Positions 51,240 to 60,109 of a stretch of DNA of 64,000 nucleotides are shown here, one piece after another. The notes beneath the pieces were generated by a model that worked only from the letters and a program-made list of their open reading frames with translations, was not told where the DNA came from and searched no databases. Both the position numbers and the translations under genes were made by a program. The number at the start of each line of letters is the position of its first letter. Within the stretch, counting starts at the first letter, position 1. This DNA is from Aquipuribacter hungaricus (GTDB lineage Bacteria > Actinomycetota > Actinomycetes > Actinomycetales > JBBAYJ01). The stretch is from NCBI RefSeq assembly GCF_042663885.1, contig NZ_JBHSXV010000001.1; one strand, 5' to 3'.

Positions 51240-52829
51240 ATGGCGCTGGTGTTCGACGACTACTCACGGGACCGCATCGGCTGGTTCTTCGGCCTGAACG
51301 GCTGGCAGCTGGGAACCCTGGTAGCGACCAGCCTGCCCGTGTTCTTCGCAGTCCGCTCGGGCTCCTGGCTCGCCGCGGCAGCCCTGAGCGGTGCCTGGCT
51401 GCTGGTGCTGCTGGTGACGGTGGTGCCGGTGCGCGGCCGCCCCGCGACCGGGTGGCTGATGGCCTCGTTGTCCTACCTGCTGGGCACCGTGGCCGGCTGG
51501 ACCCAGTTCAGGTCCCGCGCCGCCATGGGCCGGGCCAGCTCCATGGACGCCCCCGACTTGCCGGGTGCGCTGCACGGCATCGAGGTCCACGACGGCCCGC
51601 CGCGCGGGGCGTCGTTGTCCCGTGTCGCGATCGTCCAGGACCACGCGGCTCGCACGTGGGCGGTCACCGCCGCCGTCGTCCACCCCGGCCTCGGGTTCGT
51701 CGACGCGGAGGAACGGGCTCACCAGGCCGTCGGGCTGGGCGGCCTGCTCGACCTGGCCTCCCACACCGAACTCATCGACGAGGTCCTCTTCACCGTCCGC
51801 ACCGTTCCCGACGACGGCGCCGAGCGTGATCTGTGGATGCAACGGCACCGCCGGGCCGACGGACCCCTGCTGGCCAGGGCCGTGAACGACGACCTTCGCG
51901 AGGCACTGACCCAGGCCTCCGTCCGGACGGAGTCCTGGGCGACGATCGTGGTCCCCGAGACCCGCATGACCCGCGCGGCCAGGCAGTGCGGACGAGGGCT
52001 GGACGGTCGAGCCAGGGTCCTGTACGGGCTGATGGGCGAGGTCGAGGCCCAGCTACGCGGCGGGATGGCCATGACCGAGGTCACCTGGCTCACCTCTCCC
52101 CAGCTCGCCCTCGCCTGCCGCACGGGCTTCGCTCCCGGCGACCGGGCCGGCGTCGTCGCAGCTCTGGCCGACCGGGACCAGGCCGACTCCACCCGAGCGG
52201 CCGTCGGCGGTGCCGATCCCGGAGCTGCGGGCGCCGGCGATGGCGTCGGGGACGTGAGCGCCCCCCCGCGCATCGCGGCCGATGTGCCGTGGGCGCTGGC
52301 CGGCCCGGCCGGCGCCGAGGCGACGAGCCGTCACTACACCCACGACGCGTGGAGCTCCGTCAGCGCGACGATCAAGCTGCCCGACAGTGGGGCCGTCATG
52401 GGCGCCCTGGCGCCGGTGCTGACGCCGTCGGAGCCGGGAGAGCGGCGCAGCTTCGTGGTCGCCTACCCGATCCTGCGGCAGTCGACCGCGGACCGGCAGA
52501 GCGCCACCAGGGAGTGGTCGGCGGATCTCGGGGAGGAGCTGCGCGCCAAGGCCGGGGTGAAGATGCGCGCTCGGCAGCGGACCGAGGCCCTGCGCGCTCG
52601 GGGCCTGGACGGCAAGCTCGCCCGCGGGCACTCCATGACCCGCCCCTACGCGGTGTGCACCGTCACGGTGCCGAGCACCGCCCGCGTGGAGGAGTTCGGT
52701 CGACGCCTCGACGCTTCGGTCCGACGGGCCGGCTTCGCCCCGCTGCGCCTGGACCTGTCCCAGGACCTCGGCTTCGCCGCATCCGCCGTGCCGCTCGGCG
52801 TCAGCCTCAGCCGCCGCGGTGACGCGTGA
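51240..52829 (+). CDS. SCO6880-type conjugation protein (PrgI plus VirB4 N-part)
   Basis: The 529-residue protein has two membrane helices near the start (LGTLVATSLPVFFAVRSGSW and AALSGAWLLVLLVTVVPVRG), the PrgI/VirB3-like part, then a long cytoplasmic domain: GVSLSRRGDA-type ending, and in the middle EVTWLTSPQLALACRTGFAP, ATSRHYTHDAWSSVSATIKL and RRSFVVAYPILRQSTADRQS. It lacks a Walker A, and the ATPase part is in the next gene. Together the two act as VirB3-VirB4. It starts 67 bases after the VirB6-like gene and overlaps the next gene by four bases. Confidence 0.85.
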   Translation: MALVFDDYSRDRIGWFFGLNGWQLGTLVATSLPVFFAVRSGSWLAAAALSGAWLLVLLVTVVPVRGRPATGWLMASLSYLLGTVAGWTQFRSRAAMGRASSMDAPDLPGALHGIEVHDGPPRGASLSRVAIVQDHAARTWAVTAAVVHPGLGFVDAEERAHQAVGLGGLLDLASHTELIDEVLFTVRTVPDDGAERDLWMQRHRRADGPLLARAVNDDLREALTQASVRTESWATIVVPETRMTRAARQCGRGLDGRARVLYGLMGEVEAQLRGGMAMTEVTWLTSPQLALACRTGFAPGDRAGVVAALADRDQADSTRAAVGGADPGAAGAGDGVGDVSAPPRIAADVPWALAGPAGAEATSRHYTHDAWSSVSATIKLPDSGAVMGALAPVLTPSEPGERRSFVVAYPILRQSTADRQSATREWSADLGEELRAKAGVKMRARQRTEALRARGLDGKLARGHSMTRPYAVCTVTVPSTARVEEFGRRLDASVRRAGFAPLRLDLSQDLGFAASAVPLGVSLSRRGDA

Positions 52830-54388
52830 GCGCCGTCCTCGGCCGTGCCACCGGCCGTGCCACCGGGCAGGCCACGGGACAGGCCAGGAGCCGCGGCGGG
52901 GGCCGTGACGTGGGTCGGCTGCTCGCCGACTTCGGGCACGACCTGCCCGTCGCGCCCACGCCGACCGCCGTGGAGAAGGAGGCCCGGCTGTTCCGCTACG
53001 CCGGGCGGCGTGGCGCTCGGCGGGCCGGTCGCGGGTGGGCACCGGCGACGGCGCCGGTGTCGACGTGGCGGATGACCAGCGACCAGGCGCCGGTGCTGTG
53101 GCCGTTCATCGCCACCCCCGGCCTGCCCCCGACGGGGGCCTGGATGGGCATCGACCAGCTCAGCGGCGGCAGCTTCTACGTCGACCCGTTCGGCTGGGTG
53201 GTCCGCGACGACATCCAGGTCACCAACCCCAACATCTTCTGCTTCGGCAACCCCGGCGTCGGCAAGAGCGCCACGGTCAAGGCCATGGTCCTGCGGCTGC
53301 TGGACTTCGGGTACCGGGCCCTCATCCTCGGCGACGTCAAGGACGAGTACGAGAAGCTCTGCCACGCGGTCGGGGTGGAGCCCTTCACTATCGGTCCGGG
53401 GCTGCCCGCCCGTGTCAACCCTCTGGCCTTCGGCCCGTTGGGGCAGGGCTGGGCCGAGCTGGACGCCGTGGAGGCGCAGCGACGGTCCTCGCTGATCTTC
53501 GGTCGCTGGCTCACCCTGGTCCGGGGCCTGGTCGGCAGCCAGCGCATCGGGGACAGCCTGGTGCCGTTCGGGCCCAGCGACGAGGTCGTGGTCACCGCCG
53601 CCCTGCAGGAGCTCACCGGTTACGCCGCCGGCGGCTCGCAGCTGGTGGAGGTCACCATCCCCCAGCTGTGGCACCTGCTCGACAACCCCACCGACCGGCT
53701 GATCACGCAATGCCGGTACGCCTCGGAGAGGCAGTTCCTCGACGAGACCCGGCTGCTTCGCGACGCCCTGGGCCAGCTCGTCACCGGCGCCCTGGCCGGT
53801 CTGTTCGACGACCACACCAGCATCAACGTCGACTGGCGCGCCCCGATCCAGTCCCTGAGCCTGTCCCGGCTGGAACCCCTCGGCGACGAGGCCGTCGGCA
53901 TCGCCCTGCTGTGCCTGAACTCCTGGGGTCGGGCGATGCGGGAGACCGCCGCGCCCGGTGACCTGCGCCTGGTCGTCCGCGACGAGTCATGGCGCCAGCC
54001 CCGGCTGGGCCCGGACGCGGTGAAGAGCTTCGACGCCGACCTCCGGCTGTCCCGGCGCGGGGACCTGCAGATCGCCGTCGCGCACAAGCCCGGCGACCTG
54101 CTGTCCGCCGGCGCCGCCGGGTCCCAGGCCGCCGTCATCGCCAAGGAGATGCTGCACCTGGCCGACATCAAGATCCTCCACGGCCAGGACGCCGCCGTCG
54201 GCGACGACCTGGAACGGCTCCTCGCCCTCGGGCCTATCGCCCGCAACCTCGTCACCGGCTGGGCCCGCCACGGCAAGGGCCGCGCCGTGTGGGGCGTCGG
54301 GGAGCAGCTGTACAAGGTCCAGACCGTCCTGCACCCCCTGGAGAAGCAGCTGACGTTCACCAACGACGCCATCCAGGGCGCGGGCTGA
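52826..54388 (+). CDS. VirB4-like conjugation ATPase
   Basis: The GTG at 52826 gives 520 residues. Walker A is GNPGVGKSATVKAMVLRLLD (about residues 141-160). Walker B-type and other VirB4/TraG-like motifs appear as LRLVVRDESWRQ, SRRGDLQIAVAHKPGDLLSA and GWARHGKGRAVWGVGEQLYK. The N-terminal 60 residues are Arg/Gly-rich with a repeated ATGQATGQA pattern. It powers assembly of the channel with the previous protein. 4-base overlap at the start; the next gene starts 17 bases after its stop. Confidence 0.87.
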   Translation: MSAVLGRATGRATGQATGQARSRGGGRDVGRLLADFGHDLPVAPTPTAVEKEARLFRYAGRRGARRAGRGWAPATAPVSTWRMTSDQAPVLWPFIATPGLPPTGAWMGIDQLSGGSFYVDPFGWVVRDDIQVTNPNIFCFGNPGVGKSATVKAMVLRLLDFGYRALILGDVKDEYEKLCHAVGVEPFTIGPGLPARVNPLAFGPLGQGWAELDAVEAQRRSSLIFGRWLTLVRGLVGSQRIGDSLVPFGPSDEVVVTAALQELTGYAAGGSQLVEVTIPQLWHLLDNPTDRLITQCRYASERQFLDETRLLRDALGQLVTGALAGLFDDHTSINVDWRAPIQSLSLSRLEPLGDEAVGIALLCLNSWGRAMRETAAPGDLRLVVRDESWRQPRLGPDAVKSFDADLRLSRRGDLQIAVAHKPGDLLSAGAAGSQAAVIAKEMLHLADIKILHGQDAAVGDDLERLLALGPIARNLVTGWARHGKGRAVWGVGEQLYKVQTVLHPLEKQLTFTNDAIQGAG

Positions 54389-54405
54389 GGACCGGGACGA
54401 GGGAG

Positions 54406-56055
54406 ATGGCCATGGTCAAGCTCACCATCGCCGCGATCCTGGCGAGCCTCATCGGTGGCCCGCTGCTGGCGGCCCTGGTCCTCACCACGGTCACCGCCCC
54501 CGCCGTCGGCGTCCACCTGGCCACCGTCGCCTGCAACGGGCCGGGGAGCACCCCCGCCGGCGGCGGCCCCGCCGGTGGTGCCGGGCAGTGGCAGGCCCCG
54601 TTCGAGCAGGCCTACACGGTGTCCAAGCGCGGGTTCGGCCGGCAGTTCCACCCCATCCACCTCGAGTGGCGCACCCACACCGGGCAGGACCTGGTCTCCC
54701 TGCCCGGCCCAGGCCCCGTCGTCGCCGCGTCCGCGGGGACGATCACCCGCGCCAGGAACGCCGGCGCGTACGGCAACGTCGTCGACATCGACCACGGCGG
54801 TGGCCTCAGCACCCGATACGCCCACTTGGCCAGCATCACCGTCACCGTCGGCACCCAGGTCAGCACCGGGCAGCGGCTCGGCGTGGAGGGCTCCACCGGC
54901 ACCAGCACCGGCAACCACCTGCACTTCGAGGTCCTCCGCAACGGCACCGCGATCGACCCGGTCGCCTTCATGCGCGAGCACGGCGCCCCCCTGGACGGGA
55001 GCGCCCCGCCCCCCCAGGTCCCCCCCAGCAACACCCTCGCCGCCGGTCTCGTCCCCCCGGGCACCGAGACGCCCCCCGCCGCTGCGGGGGACGCGGGGGA
55101 AGGGGGTGTCGGCTTCGGGCTGCCCCCGGCGGGCCAGCCACGCAAGGCGTCCCTGGTCAACGCACCCGTCCCAGTCCCCGCCGACGTCGAGGCCCTCTAC
55201 CGGGCCGCCGCCGACCGCTACCAGATCCCGTGGACCGTGCTCGCCGGCATCGGCATGGCCGAGACCGCCCACGGCCGGCTCACCGCCAACTCGTCGGCCG
55301 GGGCCCAAGGGCTGATGCAGTTCATGCCGGCGACCTGGACGGCGATGGGCGTGGACGGCGACCAGGACGGCCGAGCCGACATCACCAACGACGCCGACAG
55401 CGTGCACTCCGCCGCGCACTACCTCACCGTGTCCGGGCTCACCGAGGGCCCAGACGGCGTCCGAGCGGCCCTGTTCGCCTACAACCGGGCCGACTGGTAC
55501 GTCAACGACGTCTTGTCCTACGCGCACGCCTACGGCGGCGGGACCGTGCTCGGCGACCTCACCGACTGCGGGCCAGGCACCACCAACCCCGCCGCGCTCG
55601 GCAACCCCCTCCTGCCCCCGATCGACGACGAGCGGGTGGTCGCCATGCTCACCTGGGCCCAGGCGCAGGTCGGTGAGCCGTACGTCTTCGGCGCCGGCGG
55701 CCCCGACGCCTGGGACTGCTCCTCCTTCACCCAGACCGCCCTGGCTCAGATCGGGATCAGCGCCCCCCGCACCGCCGCCGCTCAGCGGGACTGGCTCGCC
55801 GCCGGAAACGGACACCGGGTGCAGCTGGGGCAGGAACGCCCGGGCGACCTCGTCTTCTGGGACTCCTACCTCGGACCCGACCGCATCGGGCACGTCATGC
55901 TCGTCCTCGACCCCGCCACCCGCAGCACCATCGAAGCCCGCGACCGCCGCAGCGGCACCGGCACCTTCAGCTACGCCGACGGACCCGAGCGCAACCGGTT
56001 CGAGATCTGGCGCGTCGGCAACCTCTCCGACGGCGCCACCCTCGCCCGCACCTGA
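54406..56055 (+). CDS. Three-domain wall hydrolase: M23, SLT, NlpC/P60
   Basis: The 549-residue protein has an N-terminal membrane anchor (IAAILASLIGGPLLAALVLT). Then comes a LytM/M23 domain with HTGQDL near residue 90 and GNHLHFEV near 170, a lytic transglycosylase with GIGMAETAHGRL (Glu282) and GAQGLMQFMPATW, and an NlpC/P60 domain with DAWDCSSFTQTAL (Cys436) and the partner His in IGHVMLVLD (His496). All key residues are present. It would cut both the glycan and the peptide parts of the wall to let the channel through. All three enzyme types in one chain is uncommon. Confidence 0.9.
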   Translation: MAMVKLTIAAILASLIGGPLLAALVLTTVTAPAVGVHLATVACNGPGSTPAGGGPAGGAGQWQAPFEQAYTVSKRGFGRQFHPIHLEWRTHTGQDLVSLPGPGPVVAASAGTITRARNAGAYGNVVDIDHGGGLSTRYAHLASITVTVGTQVSTGQRLGVEGSTGTSTGNHLHFEVLRNGTAIDPVAFMREHGAPLDGSAPPPQVPPSNTLAAGLVPPGTETPPAAAGDAGEGGVGFGLPPAGQPRKASLVNAPVPVPADVEALYRAAADRYQIPWTVLAGIGMAETAHGRLTANSSAGAQGLMQFMPATWTAMGVDGDQDGRADITNDADSVHSAAHYLTVSGLTEGPDGVRAALFAYNRADWYVNDVLSYAHAYGGGTVLGDLTDCGPGTTNPAALGNPLLPPIDDERVVAMLTWAQAQVGEPYVFGAGGPDAWDCSSFTQTALAQIGISAPRTAAAQRDWLAAGNGHRVQLGQERPGDLVFWDSYLGPDRIGHVMLVLDPATRSTIEARDRRSGTGTFSYADGPERNRFEIWRVGNLSDGATLART

Positions 56056-56145
56056 CCGACCGGCGCCGGCCCAGCCCCCCGGCCTACCGCCACCGGGCAC
56101 CGCCCGGCGATGACCGCCGGGCCGGCCCTGCTGACTTGTGGGGGC

Positions 56146-56748
56146 ATGAGCATGCAGCGCGCCCGCCGCCATGACCCCTACCCGTGGACCTGGGAGCTAC
56201 CTCTCGGGATCAGCGTCGCGGTGGTGATGGTGCTCGTGCTGGCGGCGCACTGCGGCCGTGCGATCGCGAACGTGGCCGTCGGGCAGCCGTGGCGGTTCCC
56301 GCCGCGCACCGAGCTGTTCACCAGCCTGCCGGCTCTGCTCCGCGGTGACGCCGCCGCCGGCCTACAACCCCCCACGGGGCTGCCTGCGCAGGGCGGCGCG
56401 ACGGGCGAGGCGGTGGCGGGCGCGGGCACGCTGTGGGCGTGCGTGGCGGTCACCGAGGTGATGGCGCTCACCCTGCTGGGGCTGCTCGGCTGGCAGGCCA
56501 TGGCTAGATGGGGCCCGGGCCGGTTGAAGGGCATGGCCAGCACCGCCGACGTCGAGCAGATGCTCGGCCGGTCACGGCTGCGCGCCAACCGGGCCATCAT
56601 CCGCCCGGATCTCTACGGCCGCCGCAGGACCCCAGCCGCGCCGGCGCCACCACCCCGGGCGACACCGACCACCCTGCCCGATGACGGCTCACCGTTCCCC
56701 GCGGAGGCCTCGACGGCCGGTGCGCGTGCGGGTGGGGGGCGGCTGTGA
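56146..56748 (+). CDS. Two-helix conjugation membrane protein
   Basis: The ATG at 56146 (200 residues; an in-frame ATG at 56110 would add twelve) leads to a helix LGISVAVVMVLVLAAHCGRA, then a Pro/Gly-rich loop with FTSLPALLRGDAAAGLQPPT, a second helix ACVAVTEVMALTLLGLLGWQ, and a basic end with ASTADVEQMLGRSRLRANRA. In actinobacterial conjugation operons a gene of this build commonly precedes the coupling ATPase, which this one does with a 4-base overlap. It may anchor the coupling protein. Confidence 0.72.
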   Translation: MSMQRARRHDPYPWTWELPLGISVAVVMVLVLAAHCGRAIANVAVGQPWRFPPRTELFTSLPALLRGDAAAGLQPPTGLPAQGGATGEAVAGAGTLWACVAVTEVMALTLLGLLGWQAMARWGPGRLKGMASTADVEQMLGRSRLRANRAIIRPDLYGRRRTPAAPAPPPRATPTTLPDDGSPFPAEASTAGARAGGGRL

Positions 56749-58193
56749 AGGTGGCGGCCTGCCGGGAGGTCGGCTGGCGATTGGGCCGGGCGCAAGAACC
56801 CCGCGGCGGTGAGATGTGGGTCCCTTGGGACCGCACCGCCGGCGTGATCGGCCCGCAGGGGTCGGGGAAGACCCTGGACCTGCTCACCCCCGCTCTCCTG
56901 GACGCACCGGGTGCCGCCTTGGTCACCCTGACCAAGGTTGACGACCTGCTCTTGAGCGTCACCGCCCGGTCCCGTGACGATCGGCCCTGCGTCGTCCTGG
57001 ACCCGTTCGGTCTGGCCCCCGGTCTACCCGAACTGGTGTGGGACCCGATCGAGGGCTGCGTCGACCCGATGGTGGCCGAGCGCCGCGCGAAGGCCTTCAC
57101 CGCCGGCACCGTCAAGGGCGCCGTGAGCTCCGGCGGCGGTGACGACGCCGCCCGCTTCTACGCCGCGGAGGCCGCGAAGGTGATCCAGGCGTTCTTCCAC
57201 GCTGCGGCCCTGACCGGCAGGTCCCTGGAGCACGTCCTGCGCTGGGTCGCGAACCCACGCAGCGCGAGTGAACCGTCGGAAATCCTGCGCGAGCACCCCC
57301 ACGCCGCGCCGTTCTGGCACGGCCTGCTCCACGGCGCCCTGCACGGGGACGACCGCACCGCCGGGAACACCACCACGACGGTCCAGCAGGCCATGAGCCT
57401 GTTCTTCCAGGCCGACATCCGCACCCGCTGCACCCCCGGCCCCGGGCGGGCCAGCACCGACATCGCCGACGTCATCCGCCGCCACGGCACCATCTACCTC
57501 CTCGGCCGCGAGGACCCCTACGCCTCCGCCTCGCCGCTGATGACGGCCCTGGCCGAGCACGTCCTGGACACCGCCCTGGCCCTGGCCAACAAGTCCCCCT
57601 GGTCGCGGCTGTGCCCGCCGATGCTTGCCTGCCTCGACGAGCTGCCCTCCACCGCACCGATCCCGACCCTGCGCACCCGTATGGCCAACGAGCGGGCCCT
57701 CGGGATCTCGTTCATCTACGCCGCGCAGACCTGGCGGCAGCTCGCGGCCATCTTCGGTGAGCAGGAGGCCCGGGCCCTGTTCGGCCTCACCAACGTCCTC
57801 GTGATGTTCGGCGGCAGCAAGGACGTCGCGTTCAACCAGGAGGTCTCCGACCTGGTGGGCATGACCCGGGTGTCGCGCAGCAGCTGGCAGACCGGGCGGG
57901 GCGGTCGGACCGTGTCCGGCGACGACATCGCGGTCCTACGCCCGGAGGAGATCCGCCAGCTACCCGAACGGCGCGCCCTGGTGGTGGCCGAGAACGGCAA
58001 GCCCATCATCGCCCGCCTGCACCGGTGCATCGACGGCCGCACCGGCCGGCGGCTGCTGCAGGAGCAGCAGGAGCAGCGCGAGCAGGTCGGCGCCACCCGC
58101 AGCAGCACCGTCAGTGCCTCCGCCCGCGCCGTGGCCGCCCTCGCCGAAGCCCGCCGGCACGGCCTCACCACCCACGAGGAGGGACCCAGGTGA
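56745..58193 (+). CDS. VirD4/TraD-like coupling ATPase
   Basis: The 482-residue protein starts at a GTG. It has Walker A GPQGSGKTLDLLTPALLDAP (about residues 36-55), VVLDPFGLAPGLPELVWDPI, NTTTTVQQAMSLFFQADIRT, Walker B ACLDELPSTAPIPTLRTRMA and GISFIYAAQTWRQLAAIFGE. These are the features of TraD/VirD4 coupling proteins, which bring the relaxase-DNA complex to the channel. The N-terminal membrane part is missing; the preceding two-helix protein probably supplies it. The C-terminus has a Gln-rich run. Confidence 0.88.
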   Translation: MKVAACREVGWRLGRAQEPRGGEMWVPWDRTAGVIGPQGSGKTLDLLTPALLDAPGAALVTLTKVDDLLLSVTARSRDDRPCVVLDPFGLAPGLPELVWDPIEGCVDPMVAERRAKAFTAGTVKGAVSSGGGDDAARFYAAEAAKVIQAFFHAAALTGRSLEHVLRWVANPRSASEPSEILREHPHAAPFWHGLLHGALHGDDRTAGNTTTTVQQAMSLFFQADIRTRCTPGPGRASTDIADVIRRHGTIYLLGREDPYASASPLMTALAEHVLDTALALANKSPWSRLCPPMLACLDELPSTAPIPTLRTRMANERALGISFIYAAQTWRQLAAIFGEQEARALFGLTNVLVMFGGSKDVAFNQEVSDLVGMTRVSRSSWQTGRGGRTVSGDDIAVLRPEEIRQLPERRALVVAENGKPIIARLHRCIDGRTGRRLLQEQQEQREQVGATRSSTVSASARAVAALAEARRHGLTTHEEGPR

Positions 58194-58828
58194 CCACCCC
58201 GGCCCCAGCCGCCCGGTCGTCGACCGGGCCGTTGGTGGCGCCCTTTCCACAGCCGGCCCAGCTGGTGCGCCTGGCCTACCGGGAACTGCACATCGCGGCC
58301 ACCGGCACCAAGGAGCAGATCGACGCCCTCGGCGACCTGGCCCAGCTGCCCCGCCCCTGGGACCCCGCCTCCTGCCTCCAGCCGCAGCTACGCCGGCAGG
58401 TGTGGGACTGGCTCGAGCAGGTCGTCACCTGGCTCAACGCCGAGTACGTCTGGGACGCCGAAACCGCCGTCCTGCCCTGCTGGCCCCAGCACCCCCACCT
58501 CGTCCACGAGATCGCCGTCCTCGCCGACCAGCGCCGCCGCGCCGGTAAGGAGCTGACAAGCGACGCCATGGAGGACTGGCACCGCTACAGCCTGCCCGCC
58601 TTCCAGGACCGCACCCGGACACGCACCAAGGGCCACTGCCAGGACGGGCACGAACCGTGGCCCGCCAAGGGACGCCACACCCGCCACACGGCCGACGCCA
58701 CCCGAGGTGCACGAGCTGAGCTGTACGACGCGGACGTCCTGGCCGCCCAGGGTGCAGGCTCACCGGCGCCCTCACGCCCGCCCCGGCTGAGCGTCGTCGA
58801 CCTGCAGACCGGCGAGCTAGACCCGTGA
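58190..58828 (+). CDS. Conjugation-linked protein (DUF4913-like)
   Basis: The GTG at 58190 overlaps the coupling-protein stop (GTGA) and gives 212 residues. The core reads RQVWDWLEQVVTWLNAEYVW, ETAVLPCWPQHPHLVHEIAV and SDAMEDWHRYSLPAFQDRTR. The W-x-x-x-W, P-C-W-x-x-H pattern resembles DUF4913 proteins, often seen in actinobacterial conjugation operons, but this is from memory and needs a search. It is the last plus-strand gene of the operon. Its role is unknown. Confidence 0.7.
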   Translation: MTTPAPAARSSTGPLVAPFPQPAQLVRLAYRELHIAATGTKEQIDALGDLAQLPRPWDPASCLQPQLRRQVWDWLEQVVTWLNAEYVWDAETAVLPCWPQHPHLVHEIAVLADQRRRAGKELTSDAMEDWHRYSLPAFQDRTRTRTKGHCQDGHEPWPAKGRHTRHTADATRGARAELYDADVLAAQGAGSPAPSRPPRLSVVDLQTGELDP

Positions 58829-58891
58829 GCAGGCTCGCCCGTTCCGCCGTCGGCGCGGGTGCGGGTCGGGTGACCGTCGTCCCTGCGGGGG

Positions 58892-60037
58892 TCAGCGACG
58901 TGTGTGCCGCCCGGCTCCGCGTGAGGCCATCTCGTAGCGGGCGGCGTGCTCGCGCAGGTACTCCCGCAGGTACGGGATGGTGAAGTCGACGTAGCCGCGG
59001 CGAGTGGGTTCGATGACGCCGGCGGCGATGAGGCGGGCCCGGTAGGTGGAGGCGTAGTACGGGGTCTCGCCCAGGCGACGGGCCACCTCACCGGTGGAGG
59101 ACTCCCCTTCGTCGTGCGACATGGCGAGGAGGTAGGTGCGGTCGACGTCGGACAGGTCTGCCAGGGCGGTCTCGTGGACGGTGGAGCCGAGCCGCTTGCG
59201 CGCAGCGGGCACGCCGGCCTGAACCGCGGCCAGGTCGATGGTGTCGCCGTCCGCCTTGCGCCAGACGTGGTACCCGACGAGCTGGATCATGAACGGGTAG
59301 CCCCCCGTGGCGCAGGTCGCCTCGTCGAGGGCGTCGTCCGTGATCGAGCGTCCTTCCGCGGCGATGGTGGTGCGCAGAGCGTCGCTGACACGGTCGAGCG
59401 GGACGTCGTGCAGCTCGAACGGGGTGGCGCGCCGCAGGAAGGTCAGCACGTCGTCGTTGAGCAGGTCCGACACCGCAGAGGGGAGGCCGGCCAGGGCCAG
59501 AGCCACGTTGCGGTCTTCGCGGATGAGGTGCTGCACGGTCGCAGCCAGGTCCCGCAGGTCCTCTCGCGCGCCCTTGTGGACCTCGTCGACGGTGATGAGG
59601 AGCCCGGTGCCGTTGCGCTCGAGCGTGTCCAGAAGGCGGCCGAGCTCCGTACGCCACTCGACCACGGCGGTGGGTGGAGCCGTCGTGGTGAACCCGCCCC
59701 CGACCACGGGCAGGGTGACACTGGTGACGCTCCGCCCGGGCGCGGTCGAGGAGTCCAGGTCGTGCAGCGCTCGGGTCACGGCGTGCTGGAGGCGTCGCAC
59801 GAGCCCCGGGGTGGCGGTCTCGGCCAGCGTCACCCACCCCTGACGCAGCGCCTGGTCTCCCACCTCGGTGAGCATCACCGTCTTGCCCACGCCCCGTGGG
59901 CCGGTGAAGATGACCAGGCGACCGGGCGCTCCGGGACCGTCTTCCAGCGCCTCGGTGAACTCCTCGAGTACGTCGTCGCGGCCGACCAGCAGGGGCGGGC
60001 TCGCGCCGGCCGTCGGCTTGAACGGGTTGCGCGGCAT
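58892..60037 (-). CDS. AAA ATPase with winged-helix C-terminus
   Basis: I chose the ATG at 60037 because an AAGGAG site lies eight bases upstream; 381 residues result. Walker A is GPRGVGKTVMLTEVGDQALR (about residues 45-64), Walker B-like is GLLITVDEVHKGAREDLRDL, followed by sensor-like LALAGLPSAVSDLLND. The C-terminal part has TGGYPFMIQLVGYHVWRKAD and a winged-helix region (GEVARRLGETPYYASTYRAR, LIAAGVIEPTRRGYVDFTIP). This is the archaeal/Orc1-like or STAND-type ATPase build common on mobile elements. The whole ribosome-binding site lies in an inverted repeat. Confidence 0.82.
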   Translation of the reverse strand: MPRNPFKPTAGASPPLLVGRDDVLEEFTEALEDGPGAPGRLVIFTGPRGVGKTVMLTEVGDQALRQGWVTLAETATPGLVRRLQHAVTRALHDLDSSTAPGRSVTSVTLPVVGGGFTTTAPPTAVVEWRTELGRLLDTLERNGTGLLITVDEVHKGAREDLRDLAATVQHLIREDRNVALALAGLPSAVSDLLNDDVLTFLRRATPFELHDVPLDRVSDALRTTIAAEGRSITDDALDEATCATGGYPFMIQLVGYHVWRKADGDTIDLAAVQAGVPAARKRLGSTVHETALADLSDVDRTYLLAMSHDEGESSTGEVARRLGETPYYASTYRARLIAAGVIEPTRRGYVDFTIPYLREYLREHAARYEMASRGAGRHTRR

Positions 60038-60040
60038 CCT

Positions 60041-60074
60041 TGGCACTCCTTTGTAATGTTTGCAAAGAGTGCCA
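60041..60074 (-). promoter_or_regulatory. Inverted repeat enclosing a ribosome-binding site
   Basis: TGGCACTC (60041-60048) pairs with GAGTGCCA (60067-60074), and TTTG (60050-60053) with CAAA (60063-60066), making a 12-pair stem with one bulge and a nine-base loop. The AAGGAG site of the ATPase gene (60046-60051) is wholly inside the stem. In RNA this would hide the site; in DNA it could be an operator. Confidence 0.75.
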
Positions 60075-60109
60075 CCGTCGGAGCCCGTCACGCCACTTGC
60101 CCGGCCCCA

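Noticed and set aside
53620..56172. Very long open frame on the minus strand
   Set aside because: It is antisense to the VirB4-like gene and the three-domain hydrolase, is rich in Gly/Val/Asp as expected for the opposite strand of GC-rich genes, and has no known motif.
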